A stretch of DNA of 49,793 nt from Metapseudomonas boanensis (GTDB lineage Bacteria; Pseudomonadota; Gammaproteobacteria; Pseudomonadales; Pseudomonadaceae): NCBI RefSeq assembly GCF_018704125.1, contig NZ_JAGTIS010000023.1:1-49793 (forward strand), given 5' to 3'. Shown here in pieces: positions 8,222-16,591 of this stretch. A program made the translations under genes and the position numbers. The notes below the pieces were generated by a model. The model was not told the DNA's origin, made no database searches, and saw nothing but the letters and a program-made list of their open reading frames with translations. Position 1 is the first letter of the stretch; each line of letters begins with the position of its first letter.

Positions 8222-9280
8222 TCAGACGGATGCGGCGTCGTAGAACAGCTTGGAGTCGCGCTGCTCGACCAGCGCCTGCGCGATGGCGGCCTGGTGCACT
8301 TCATCGGCGTGCTCTTCGCGCTCTTCCGGCTTGATGCCGAGACGGGCGAACAGCTGCATGTCTTTTTCCGCCTGCGGGTTGGCGGTGGTCAGCAGCTTCT
8401 CACCGTAGAAGATCGAGTTGGCGCCGGCCATGAAGGCCAGGGCCTGCATCTGCTCGTTCATCTGCTCGCGACCGGCGGACAGGCGAACGTGGGACTTCGG
8501 CATCATGATGCGCGCCACGGCCAGGGTGCGGATGAAGTCGAATGGATCGACGTCCTTCTCTTCTGCCAGCGGGGTGCCTTGGACCTTGACCAGCATGTTG
8601 ATCGGAACCGATTCCGGATGCTCCGGCAGGTTGGCCAACTGGATCAGCAGGCCGGCGCGGTCGTCAACGGACTCGCCCATGCCGAGGATGCCGCCGGAGC
8701 AGATTTTCATCCCAGCCTCACGCACGTAGGCCAGGGTCTGCAGACGCTCGCTGTAGGTGCGAGTGGTGATGATGTTGCCGTAGAACTCCGGCGAGGTATC
8801 CAGGTTGTGGTTGTAGTAGTCGAGACCGGCCTCGGCCAGCGCCTGGGTCTGCTCCTGGGTCAGCTTGCCGAGGGTCATGCAGGTTTCCAAGCCGAGCTTC
8901 TTCACGCCTTTAACCATCTCCAGCACGTAGGGCATGTCCTTGGCGGACGGGTGCTTCCAGGCGGCGCCCATGCAGAAACGGGTAGAGCCGATGGACTTGG
9001 CTTCGGCTGCGGCCTGGAGGACCTTCTGCACCTCCATCAGCTTTTCCTTGTCCAGGCCGGTGTTGTAGTGGCCGGACTGCGGGCAGTACTTGCAGTCTTC
9101 CGGGCAGGCGCCGGTCTTGATCGACAACAGCGTGGAAACCTGTACCCGGTTCGGGTCGAAATGTGCGCGGTGGACAGTCTGGGCCTGGAACAGCAGATCG
9201 TTGAACGGCTGCTCGAACAGCGCCTTCACTTCGGCAAGGGACCAATCGTGGCGGGTAACGAGGGTTGCAGTTGCACTCAT
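8222..9280 (-). CDS. bioB: Biotin synthase BioB
   Basis: A 352-residue radical-SAM enzyme that inserts sulfur into dethiobiotin to make biotin. The SAM [4Fe-4S] cluster cysteines are C59, C63 and C66 in [10 protein letters not shown]. Other family motifs seen are YYNHNLDT and [10 protein letters not shown]. Length is normal. The ATG at 9280 has AAGGA about 8 bases upstream. It is the first gene of the minus-strand bio operon. A consensus-like sigma70 promoter and a BirA-like operator lie 80-130 bp upstream, so the operon should be repressed when biotin is plentiful. Confidence 0.97.
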   Translation of the reverse strand: MSATATLVTRHDWSLAEVKALFEQPFNDLLFQAQTVHRAHFDPNRVQVSTLLSIKTGACPEDCKYCPQSGHYNTGLDKEKLMEVQKVLQAAAEAKSIGSTRFCMGAAWKHPSAKDMPYVLEMVKGVKKLGLETCMTLGKLTQEQTQALAEAGLDYYNHNLDTSPEFYGNIITTRTYSERLQTLAYVREAGMKICSGGILGMGESVDDRAGLLIQLANLPEHPESVPINMLVKVQGTPLAEEKDVDPFDFIRTLAVARIMMPKSHVRLSAGREQMNEQMQALAFMAGANSIFYGEKLLTTANPQAEKDMQLFARLGIKPEEREEHADEVHQAAIAQALVEQRDSKLFYDAASV

Positions 9281-9358
9281 GGAGGTTTCCTTCGACGCTT
9301 TGGCGTTGCTTCTTGTCAGGGATGCCCGGCTGCGACACCGGTAATTCAGGCTTAGGGC

Positions 9359-9386
9359 ATCATAAGTTGAGCTATGACGCTGTCAA
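9359..9386 (-). promoter_or_regulatory. Sigma70-like promoter of the bio operon
   Basis: On the minus strand TTGACA (9386-9381), a 16-bp spacer and TATGAT (9364-9359) form a near-consensus promoter about 80 bp upstream of the bioB ATG. The -35 hexamer lies within one half of the BirA-like operator. Confidence 0.75.
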
Positions 9387-9411
9387 CCACAAACTGGACA
9401 CAGGTTTACAT
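9380..9411. promoter_or_regulatory. BirA-like operator controlling bioB
   Basis: CTGTCAACC (9380-9388), 14 bases, then GGTTTACAT (9403-9411). The BirA consensus I recall for gamma-proteobacteria is TTGTAAACC-N14/15-GGTTTACAA, giving 7 of 9 and 8 of 9 matches in the halves. The left half covers the -35 hexamer, an obvious way for biotinyl-AMP-bound BirA to repress. Confidence 0.75.
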
Positions 9412-9440
9412 CTGATCATTTTTTGATCATTCGGCATTCG

Positions 9441-10757
9441 CTACGCCAAGGCAGTTCGCCCGACTTTGCCAAAGCGCGCGGCAACGCCGTAGACGCCCGC
9501 CGAGACCAGGAAAGTCAGCGGGGCCGAAAGCGACTGCAGCACGCCGCCAGCCTGCATCAGCGCGAACCCCAGCAGCACACCACAGAACCAGGCGGCCAAT
9601 CCGACAGCATTCAGCTTGGGGGAATCAGTCACCTGGGCCGTCCCCTTGCCAAGGATGTGCGCCAGCGCCACGCCAACCCAGGCCACCACGAACACGCCCT
9701 GCCAGGCCAGCGCCTTGAGCAGCCAGGCGAACACATCCGCCAGCATCAGGCCGTAGACCGCCGCTCCTACCACCAGGGCCCAGACCACGCGCGAATAGCG
9801 CAGGCGCAGCAGGTCGCCGAAGAAGGCCTGCATGTTTACCGTGGCCAGGTAGTAGTTGGCAGTATTGATGCGCGTCTGGGTGACCCAGACGAACAGCAGA
9901 CCCCAGATACCCATCAGCTGGAGAATCGCCAGCACCACCGTCACTTCGCTCAGCTCACCCTGGCGCGGAATGCTCGCGGCGAGGTAGATGCCGGCCATGC
10001 CGTTGAGCAGGAAGGTCACCAGATAGAAGGGCATGCCGAAGTTCCAGCGGCCGTGGTACTTGGCGTCTTCCGGCTTGCCGAAACGTGCGTAGTCGAAGGT
10101 GAACATCATCAGCACCCACACGCCCATGTAGGCGGTAAAGCAATCCCACCAGCCAGTCGCCGACGGCTCGGCAGGGCCGAAATCCAGCCACTGCGGCTGG
10201 TAGCCGTATTCGCCTATGGACAACGCCACGGCAGCCAGCAGACCGAACAGGTAGAACGGCAGTAGTACGCCGTTGAACTTGTCCAGCCAGTTCTGCACGC
10301 TGCCGAAGATCAGCGGCACGCTGTACAGCACCACCAGCAGCGCTGCCAACGGGTAGGAAATAGACGGATAGAGATGATTGAACGCCACCGCGATCACCGA
10401 GCCTTCGAAGACCGCGTAGTAGATCGCCGTGGAGAAGAAGATCAGCGTTGCCAGGGAGGCGCCGAGCCGGCCGAACAGCACACGCGAGAACAGCGCCACC
10501 GATAGGCCGCTGCGTAAGGCGAAGCGACTGATCACCGCGTTGATCACGCCGTAGCAGACCACAGAGAGCAGCATGCCAATGATGGCGTTACGCGCGCCGT
10601 AAGCCAGCGCCAACGACGCTCCGACCACGATGTAGAACATGGCGCTGCACACGGCCCACCAGGCCATGGTCAGCGAGAGCTTGCCCATCCGAGCGTTGAG
10701 GGGAACGGGTTGGGTGGAAAGGTCGATGTCTTGTTCTTGTGTCGACAGACTTGCCAT
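9441..10757 (-). CDS. NCS1-family permease of the pxp-like operon (CodB-like)
   Basis: A 438-residue inner-membrane protein with about 12 hydrophobic segments, resembling purine-cytosine permeases of the nucleobase:cation symporter-1 family. Such carriers move cytosine, uracil, allantoin or hydantoins with a cation. The frame is open upstream to 10835, but ATG 10757 (MASLSTQEQD) has GGAG about 9 bases before it and gives the hydrophilic N-tail usual in the family. It is the last gene of the operon beginning with the pxpA-like gene, so it probably imports that pathway's substrate, perhaps a small cyclic amide or ureide (inference). Substrate cannot be read from the sequence. Confidence 0.85.
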   Translation of the reverse strand: MASLSTQEQDIDLSTQPVPLNARMGKLSLTMAWWAVCSAMFYIVVGASLALAYGARNAIIGMLLSVVCYGVINAVISRFALRSGLSVALFSRVLFGRLGASLATLIFFSTAIYYAVFEGSVIAVAFNHLYPSISYPLAALLVVLYSVPLIFGSVQNWLDKFNGVLLPFYLFGLLAAVALSIGEYGYQPQWLDFGPAEPSATGWWDCFTAYMGVWVLMMFTFDYARFGKPEDAKYHGRWNFGMPFYLVTFLLNGMAGIYLAASIPRQGELSEVTVVLAILQLMGIWGLLFVWVTQTRINTANYYLATVNMQAFFGDLLRLRYSRVVWALVVGAAVYGLMLADVFAWLLKALAWQGVFVVAWVGVALAHILGKGTAQVTDSPKLNAVGLAAWFCGVLLGFALMQAGGVLQSLSAPLTFLVSAGVYGVAARFGKVGRTALA

Positions 10758-10811
10758 CTTGGTTTCTCCGCAAGATGAGGCCCAGGTTTTGCGGCAACAG
10801 GGGACCGCGAC

Positions 10812-10833
10812 GGCTCCCTGCGAAGAGGGAGCC
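10812..10833 (-). other. Hairpin between pxpC-like and permease genes
   Basis: GGCTCCCT (10812-10819) pairs with AGGGAGCC (10826-10833). There is no U-run on either side, so it is more likely an intra-operon stem affecting permease message level than a full terminator. Confidence 0.4.
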
Positions 10834-10864
10834 ACCGGGTACCGCCGTTGCTGCGCGTGGTTAA

Positions 10865-11842
10865 TCAGGCAAGGAAGAAGCGGTTCAGCCGTTCGAGTTG
10901 CTGGTTGTAGTGACGTCGGGCCGCCAACGCCTCTTCTAAGGTGATGGCGACGAAACGGGCGCGCTGGTTCGGCTGCATCTGCGCCATCAGGTTGAGGTCA
11001 GGGCTGATCACCGTGCCGATCATCGCGTAGCCGCCGCCGGACACCGCGTCCCGGTGCAGGACGATGGGTTCCAGCCCACCAGGCACCTGGATCGAGCCGA
11101 TGGGGTAGCAGGCGTCGACGATGTTCGACGGATCGGAACCGGCGCCGAAGGGCTGTTCGCGCGGTTCGAACTCCAGCGGCGTGCCACCCTTGAAGCGGTA
11201 GCCGGTGCGATCGGCTTCCGAGCCTACGGTCCAGGTATCGGCGAAGAACTGCTCCGCCGCGCGGGCGGTGAGGCGGTGATGGTAAAGACCCGGGACCACG
11301 CGCAGGGTCACTTCTCCACCCAGCTCGATATGCAACGAGCGCGGCAGGGCCAGGCCTTCGCGATCCTGCCCGGACGGTTGGCCCAGCGGCAGTTCATCAC
11401 CGGCAGCCAGACGACGGCCGTTGAAGCCGCCGATGGAGCCCAGGCCGTAGGTGGAACGGCTGCCGAGCACCTCCGGTACATCGATGCCGCCGTCGATGGC
11501 GACATAACCCCGGGCCCCGGCCTTGATGTAATCAAAGCCCAGCACCTGGCCAGCGCGCACATGGAACGTGGCGTCCTGGGGCATCTCGGCGCCATCCAGG
11601 CGAGGGGTCATGCGTGCGCCGCACACCGCCACCAGGGCATCGCGCTGGAATTCCAGCTGCGGGCCAAGCAGCGTGCATTCGAGCACGGCGGCAGCCGCCG
11701 GGTTGCCGACCAACAGGTTGGCGGCTCGCAGCGCGTACTGGTCGAGCGCACCGGACGGCGGAATCCCCAGGTGGTAATGGCCCTCGCGGCCGGCATCCTG
11801 CACCGAAGTGGCGAGACCGGGTTTCAGCACCTTAATCGACAT
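10865..11842 (-). CDS. AHS2-family protein (PxpC/KipA-like; carboxyltransferase domain half)
   Basis: A 325-residue protein of the allophanate hydrolase subunit 2 (AHS2, KipA, PxpC) family. The N-terminus shows the family pattern GLATSVQDAGREGHYHLG followed by GALDQ. In E. coli, PxpC works with PxpA and PxpB in ATP-dependent 5-oxoproline hydrolysis. In urea carboxylase the same domain is half of the carboxyltransferase. The ATG at 11842 follows an excellent AGGAGGTG and overlaps the AHS1 gene by 11 bp, so the two chains are probably made in equal amounts. The biotin carboxylase and BCCP genes upstream favour a carboxyltransferase role (inference). Confidence 0.88.
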   Translation of the reverse strand: MSIKVLKPGLATSVQDAGREGHYHLGIPPSGALDQYALRAANLLVGNPAAAAVLECTLLGPQLEFQRDALVAVCGARMTPRLDGAEMPQDATFHVRAGQVLGFDYIKAGARGYVAIDGGIDVPEVLGSRSTYGLGSIGGFNGRRLAAGDELPLGQPSGQDREGLALPRSLHIELGGEVTLRVVPGLYHHRLTARAAEQFFADTWTVGSEADRTGYRFKGGTPLEFEPREQPFGAGSDPSNIVDACYPIGSIQVPGGLEPIVLHRDAVSGGGYAMIGTVISPDLNLMAQMQPNQRARFVAITLEEALAARRHYNQQLERLNRFFLA

Positions 11843-12713
11843 GGAGCACCTCCTGCAGGTGCTGATTGCAGCCTTGCGGGTCCTGAATGAAGGCATCCAG
11901 ATCGAAAGTGACCGGACGGATGCGCAACTGGAAGGTTCCAGCCTCGACTTCGGCCACGGCCTGGTCGTAGGCCTCGCGGTCGATGGGCTTGAACTTGACG
12001 ATGTCGCCGGAGCGGAAGAACACCATGGATTCCTTCAGGTAGCCCAGGCGCTGCTGCGGGTCGTAGATGGGCGCCGGGGTGACGCCGAACATCTGGTAGC
12101 CGCCAGCCCCACGCACCGAGTAGATGCAGCCGAAGCAGCCGCCGTGGCCGAGGGTCAGCTTAGGCGTGTCGGTGCGCGGACGCAGGTACTTGGGCACCTG
12201 CAACTGCTGCTCGCGCTCGACCATCTGGTACATGAAGGGCAGCCCGGCGACGAAGCCGACCATGGAAACGAACCAGGGCGTGCCGCTGTGGGCGTCGATG
12301 AATGCCTGCGCGTCGGCATAGCCGTTGACCTTGGCCGCGTACTCCAGGTCGGTGGCGGACGGGTCCTGGTGGCGGTCGCGGAAGCGCATCAGCGTTTCAT
12401 GGGTCCAGGGATCGTTATAGAGCACCGGGATCTCGATGATTCGCGTCTGGATACTGCGCTCGGCGGTGGCCTCGGCCTCCAGTTCGCGGACCTTTTCCAG
12501 CAGCGCCTTCGGGGCGATTTCGTCGGGGTTGAAGCGGATCTGGAAGGATGCGTTGGCCAGACAGATATCGAGCACGCCGGGCAGCGCCTGCTGCTCGACG
12601 GCGCGGGTGATTGCCATGCCGCGGAAGAAGGCTTCCAGCGACATGGACTCGGACACTTCGGCGAAGAGGTGCTCATCGCCGCCGAAGCTGTAGCGCACGG
12701 GTTCTGCGTTCAT
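11832..12713 (-). CDS. AHS1-family protein, urea-carboxylase-like (PxpB/KipI family)
   Basis: A 293-residue AHS1-domain protein, clearly longer than the roughly 220 residues usual for PxpB/KipI. The extra region and the motifs NDPWTHETLMRF (near 110), ATDLEYAAKVNGY, PKYLRPRT and a CIYSVRGAGGYQMFG segment resemble the carboxyltransferase part of urea carboxylase as I recall it, more than E. coli PxpB. The frame is open upstream to 12839, but ATG 12713 lies one base after the biotin carboxylase TGA with GGAGG before it. It probably pairs with the AHS2 protein encoded next. The substrate is unknown. Confidence 0.87.
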   Translation of the reverse strand: MNAEPVRYSFGGDEHLFAEVSESMSLEAFFRGMAITRAVEQQALPGVLDICLANASFQIRFNPDEIAPKALLEKVRELEAEATAERSIQTRIIEIPVLYNDPWTHETLMRFRDRHQDPSATDLEYAAKVNGYADAQAFIDAHSGTPWFVSMVGFVAGLPFMYQMVEREQQLQVPKYLRPRTDTPKLTLGHGGCFGCIYSVRGAGGYQMFGVTPAPIYDPQQRLGYLKESMVFFRSGDIVKFKPIDREAYDQAVAEVEAGTFQLRIRPVTFDLDAFIQDPQGCNQHLQEVLHVD

Positions 12714-12714
12714 C

Positions 12715-14103
12715 TCAAGCCTCCGGGGCGGCGGGCGCCAGCAGAGCGGCCCGTTCGGCGAGCCAGGGTTCCAGGGTTCCGGTGTCGAACTGACCGTCAC
12801 GCACCGCCGGGTCGGCGAGCAGCAGGCGGTGCAGCGCAATGGTGGTGGCCATGCCGGTGAGGCGGGTGGCGTCCAGCGCCGCTTCGGCCCGGGCGAAGGC
12901 CTCGGCGCGGTCGCCGCCGTGCACCACCAACTTGGCCAGCAGCGAGTCGTAATAGGCCGGGACCCGATAGCCCTCGAACAGGTGGCTCTCCACGCGGATA
13001 CCCTCGCCTTGCGGCCAGACCAGCTCCTCCACCAGGCCCGGACTGGGGAAGAAGTTGCGCGCCGGGTCCTCGGCGTTGATGCGCATTTCCAGCGCCGCGC
13101 CCTGGATGTGGATGTCGTCCTGGCGCAGCGACAGCGACTCGCCGCCGGCGATACGCAGCATCCACTGCACCAGGTCGATGCCGGTGATCATCTCGCTGAT
13201 CGGGTGCTCGACCTGGATGCGCGTGTTCATCTCGATAAAGAAGAACTCGCCGCTGTGGGAATCGAACAGATACTCCAGGGTGCCAGCACCGCGATAACCG
13301 ATGTCGCGAGCCAGGCGCACGGCGCTTTCGCACAAGGCTTGGCGCTGCTCGGCGGTGAGGACCGGCGATGGCGCTTCCTCGAAGACTTTCTGCCGACGGC
13401 GCTGCAGCGAGCACTCGCGCTCGAACAGGTGCACCGCATGCTGACCGTCGCCGAGGATCTGCACCTCGATATGCCGCGCCTGACGAATGAAACGCTCCAG
13501 GTAAACAGCGTCCGAACCGAACGCGGCCTGGGCTTCGCGCTGGGCCAGGGGAAATTCGCGGGACAGTTCGGCGGCGTCGTGTGCGATGCGGATGCCACGA
13601 CCGCCGCCACCAGCGGAGGCCTTGATCAGCAATGGATAGCCCACCGTCTCGGCGCAGGCCAGGGCTGAGGCGAGGTCATCCAGCTCACCCGGCGAGCCTG
13701 GCACCACCGGTACGCCGGCGGCCCGGGCGGTGCGCCGCGCTTCGGCCTTATCGCCCATGCGGCGGATGGTGTCGGCACCCGGGCCGACGAAAATCAGGCC
13801 CGCCTCGACCACCGCCTGGGCAAAGGCGGCGTTCTCCGAGAGGAAGCCATAACCGGGGTGGATGGCATTGGCGCCGCTGTCCCGCGCGGCTTGCAGCAGA
13901 GCCTCGGCGTTCAGATAACTCTTGTCGGCGCGGGCCGGGCCGATGATCCGCACCTCGTCGGCCAGACGGGCCGGCAGCGACTGGGCGTCGGCCTCGCTGC
14001 ACGCGGCCACGGTGGGAATGCCCAAGGCCTGGGCCGCGCGGATGATGCGTACGGCGATCTCGCCGCGGTTAGCCACCAGCAGCTTGTGGATGGAGTTGCT
14101 CAT
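12715..14103 (-). CDS. Biotin carboxylase (AccC-like), operon-specific
   Basis: A 462-residue ATP-grasp biotin carboxylase that uses ATP and bicarbonate to carboxylate the biotin of a carrier protein. The N-terminal KLLVANRGEIAVRI, the glycine loop SAGGGGRGIRI, the EAPSP segment and the EMNTRIQVEHPISEM catalytic region are all present. It is the length of stand-alone AccC. Its place between a BCCP gene (10 bp upstream) and AHS1/AHS2 genes, rather than next to an accB of fatty acid synthesis, indicates a dedicated subunit of a different carboxylase. I therefore give no acc symbol. Confidence 0.93.
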   Translation of the reverse strand: MSNSIHKLLVANRGEIAVRIIRAAQALGIPTVAACSEADAQSLPARLADEVRIIGPARADKSYLNAEALLQAARDSGANAIHPGYGFLSENAAFAQAVVEAGLIFVGPGADTIRRMGDKAEARRTARAAGVPVVPGSPGELDDLASALACAETVGYPLLIKASAGGGGRGIRIAHDAAELSREFPLAQREAQAAFGSDAVYLERFIRQARHIEVQILGDGQHAVHLFERECSLQRRRQKVFEEAPSPVLTAEQRQALCESAVRLARDIGYRGAGTLEYLFDSHSGEFFFIEMNTRIQVEHPISEMITGIDLVQWMLRIAGGESLSLRQDDIHIQGAALEMRINAEDPARNFFPSPGLVEELVWPQGEGIRVESHLFEGYRVPAYYDSLLAKLVVHGGDRAEAFARAEAALDATRLTGMATTIALHRLLLADPAVRDGQFDTGTLEPWLAERAALLAPAAPEA

Positions 14104-14113
14104 CGTCCGGCCC

Positions 14114-14362
14114 TCACACGTCGGTTTCGATCACGGCCAGCAATTGCCCCGGCTCCACCGGGTCACCGTCCTCGGCGTGGAACGCCAGCACCCGACCGCC
14201 CTGGTCGGAGGTCAATTCGGAGAACTGTTTCATCACCTCCACCAGCCCGATCACGGCACCGGCTTGCACACGGTCACCGGCGTTGGCGTAGTTGTCGGCA
14301 TCCGGGCTTGGTTTGCGGTAGAAGGTGCCGGGCAAAGGGGAAAGCACGTGATATTCGGCCAT
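14114..14362 (-). CDS. Biotinyl/lipoyl-domain carrier protein (BCCP-like), 82 aa
   Basis: An 82-residue protein consisting of one biotinyl domain, without the long N-terminal part of AccB. The likely biotinylated lysine is K45 in VEVMKQF. The usual motif is (A/V)MKM, so the residue after Lys is Gln instead of Met, which is unusual. ATG 14362 has AGAGGA at a spacing of about 7; an in-frame ATG at 14383 has no such site. It should carry the carboxyl group from the neighbouring biotin carboxylase to the AHS1/AHS2 pair. Whether BirA modifies it despite the altered motif is an open point. Confidence 0.88.
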   Translation of the reverse strand: MAEYHVLSPLPGTFYRKPSPDADNYANAGDRVQAGAVIGLVEVMKQFSELTSDQGGRVLAFHAEDGDPVEPGQLLAVIETDV

Positions 14363-14411
14363 TTCTATTCCTCTTGTAGTCATTGTCTAGGCAGGCGAAG
14401 TAAGGGAGGGC

Positions 14412-15170
14412 TCAGCGCGGCGCTCTGACGGCGATGCCCGCAGCATCCAGGCGCGCGCGGGTGCGCTGGACCAGGGCCAGGGCTCCGGGCGTGTCGCTGT
14501 GGATGCACACCGAGTCGAAGGCGATCGGGATGTCTTTGCCATCGACGGTCTGCACCACGCCTTCCTGGCAGGCACGCAGCACCTTGTCGGCGACCTGTTC
14601 CGGGTCCAGCGCAGTGATCCGGCGGATGAACACGATGGAGCCGGAAGCGTCGTAGTCGCGGTCGGCGTAGAACTCGCGCACCACCGGCTGGCCCAGCTCC
14701 TGGGCGATGCGACAGATGACCGAGCCGTCCATGCAGAACAGCAGCAGTTCGGGATCGAGGCGACGCAGGGTTTCGATGAACAGGCGGGCGGCGCCCTCGT
14801 CACGCGCCAGGTGCATGTACAGCGCGCCGTGAGGCTTGATGTGCTGCAGGCGCAGGCCCTGCAGGCGGGCGAATTCACGCAGCGCGCCGAGCTGGTAGAG
14901 CATGTCGTTCACCAGCTCCTGAGCAGGCGCATTGATGTGCCGACGACCGAAACCCACCAGGTCACGGAAGCCCGGATGAGCGCCGATGGCTACGCCATGG
15001 CGCTTGGCCAGCTCAACGGTGCGTTGCATGGTGTTGGGATCGCCGGCGTGGAAGCCGGTGGCGATATTGGCGGTGCTGATCAGCGGCATGATCGCTTCGT
15101 CGACGCCATCGCCAATGGTCCATGGGCCAAATCCTTCGCCCATGTCGGAATTGAGGTCGACCTCAGTCAT
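14412..15170 (-). CDS. LamB/YcsF family protein (PxpA-like)
   Basis: A 252-residue cytoplasmic protein of the LamB/YcsF family; the E. coli member PxpA is a subunit of 5-oxoprolinase. Family motifs are [11 protein letters not shown] (5-15), an ATGFHAGDP stretch near 36-44, [13 protein letters not shown] and [10 protein letters not shown]. Two differ from the form I recall in PxpA: ACGFHAGDP has Thr for Cys, and CVHGD appears as CIHSDTP. This suggests a subfamily with another substrate. It is the first gene of the six-gene operon. The divergent LysR gene starts 128 bp away. It might act as the hydrolase after a carboxylation step (inference). Confidence 0.9.
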   Translation of the reverse strand: MTEVDLNSDMGEGFGPWTIGDGVDEAIMPLISTANIATGFHAGDPNTMQRTVELAKRHGVAIGAHPGFRDLVGFGRRHINAPAQELVNDMLYQLGALREFARLQGLRLQHIKPHGALYMHLARDEGAARLFIETLRRLDPELLLFCMDGSVICRIAQELGQPVVREFYADRDYDASGSIVFIRRITALDPEQVADKVLRACQEGVVQTVDGKDIPIAFDSVCIHSDTPGALALVQRTRARLDAAGIAVRAPR

Positions 15171-15297
15171 CGCTTGCTTGCCTCTTGTTGTCGGATGTCG
15201 ATGGAGCCGACGTTAAAAGGCACCCTAGGTATTGGGAAGATTTATTATTCGATAGACTGAGTTCTGAAAAATCGATACCCCCTGACAGGTCTCTACC
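15171..15297. promoter_or_regulatory. Divergent promoter region, pxpA-like operon and LysR gene
   Basis: This 127-bp gap must hold both promoters. TCGATA occurs twice in direct orientation (15249-15254 and 15272-15277), 23 bp apart, in an AT-rich stretch. It could be part of a LysR-type binding region, but no clean T-N11-A dyad was recognised. Confidence 0.35.
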
Positions 15298-16215
15298 ATG
15301 GCATTCACGCTGCGCCAGGTCCGCTATTTCGTCGCCACCGCCGAGGTCGGGCAGATATCCCAGGCCGCCATCCACCTGAGCATTTCCCAGTCGGCGGTCA
15401 CCAGCGCCATCCAGGAACTGGAGAGCCTGCTCGGCGTCAGCCTGTTCATCCGCTCGCCGCAAGGCATGACCCTGACCGACAGCGGCCGGCACTTCCTCAA
15501 CCACGCCTACTCCATCCTGCGCAGTGTCGAGGACGCGCTGAAAAGCCCGCTGCCGGATACCAGCATCGAGGGCAGCCTGAGCGTGGCCGCCAGTTACACG
15601 GTGATGGGCTACTTCCTGCCCTATCACCTGCAGCGGCTCGCGCAGTGGTACCCGGGCATCCAGCTGAACCTCTTCGAGCAGGAGCGCGAAACCATCGAGC
15701 GCGGCCTGCTGGAAGGCCAGTTCGACATGGCGGTGGTGCTGACCGCCAACCTGCAGCACCCGGAGATCGCCGCCGAAACCCTGTTCAGCTCGGAACGGCG
15801 CCTCTGGCTGCCCAATCGCCACCCGCTCAGCGAGCGGCCCTCGGTGGGCTTGGAGGACGTCGCCCGCGAGCCCTTCATCATGCTGACGGTGGACGAAGCC
15901 GATCAGACCGCCCTGCGTTATTGGGACAGCAGCCACCTGCAGCCCAGGGTGATCCTGCGCACCAGTTCGGTGGAGGCGGTGCGCAGCATGGTGGCGAACG
16001 GCTCGGGCGTGGCCATCCTCTCCGACCTGGTTTACCGGCCCTGGTCACTGGAGGGGCGACGTATCGAAACCCTGTCGCTGAACGACCCTGTGCCGCCGAT
16101 GAGCGTCGGGCTGGCCTGGCGTCGCGACCTGGAGTTCAGCGAACCGATGAAAGCCTTCCGCGAATATTTCCGGCACTCTTTCCTGGCCCCGCAACTGAGC
16201 AGTTCGCGGCGCTGA
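15298..16215 (+). CDS. LysR-family transcriptional regulator, divergent from the pxp-like operon
   Basis: A 305-residue LysR-type regulator. The winged helix-turn-helix spans about residues 1-60 (TLRQVRYFVATAE, ISQSAVTSAIQELE), followed by a two-lobe periplasmic-binding-like effector domain. The ATG at 15298 has AGG about 8 bases upstream and gives the usual family N-terminus. Its divergent placement from the pxpA-like operon suggests that it activates that operon in response to the operon's substrate or an intermediate, and may repress itself. The effector cannot be read from the sequence. Confidence 0.92.
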   Translation: MAFTLRQVRYFVATAEVGQISQAAIHLSISQSAVTSAIQELESLLGVSLFIRSPQGMTLTDSGRHFLNHAYSILRSVEDALKSPLPDTSIEGSLSVAASYTVMGYFLPYHLQRLAQWYPGIQLNLFEQERETIERGLLEGQFDMAVVLTANLQHPEIAAETLFSSERRLWLPNRHPLSERPSVGLEDVAREPFIMLTVDEADQTALRYWDSSHLQPRVILRTSSVEAVRSMVANGSGVAILSDLVYRPWSLEGRRIETLSLNDPVPPMSVGLAWRRDLEFSEPMKAFREYFRHSFLAPQLSSSRR

Positions 16216-16275
16216 ACCTGGCATGATTGGCAGGTTCAAACCATCAGCCTGACGCTAAAGGAGCACCACACCGCA

Positions 16276-16569
16276 ATGCGTACCGAAGGATTCTTCGATT
16301 GGCTCGGCCATCTGCTGGGCTCGATCATCCGTTTTTTCGTCGAGCTGCTGTCAGGCGCACTCGGCGGCATCAGCGATGCCATCGACGACTTCGTCCACGG
16401 CATGGCGCGCGCCATTGGCATGGACGTCTCGTTCTTCAGTCTGATCCTGCTGGTGATCGGCCTGTTGCTGCTCTATGCCGGCATCCGCGCCCTGATACGT
16501 CGCTCGATCATCGGAGGGTTGATTCTCACCTTCCTCGGCCTGGTGGTGATGAGCTGGCTGATCGCCTGA
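16276..16569 (+). CDS. Small inner-membrane protein, function unknown (PA0490-like)
   Basis: A 97-residue protein. An amphipathic or hydrophobic stretch lies at about 10-45 and two strong membrane segments at roughly 52-70 and 76-96. There is no cleavable signal peptide pattern. AGGAG lies 9-12 bases before the ATG. It is 60 bp after the LysR gene and 22 bp before comF on the same strand, so it may share a transcript with comF. I do not recognise a function. Confidence 0.75.
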   Translation: MRTEGFFDWLGHLLGSIIRFFVELLSGALGGISDAIDDFVHGMARAIGMDVSFFSLILLVIGLLLLYAGIRALIRRSIIGGLILTFLGLVVMSWLIA

Positions 16570-16591
16570 CCCGCGTCCCAAGGAGGGGACC

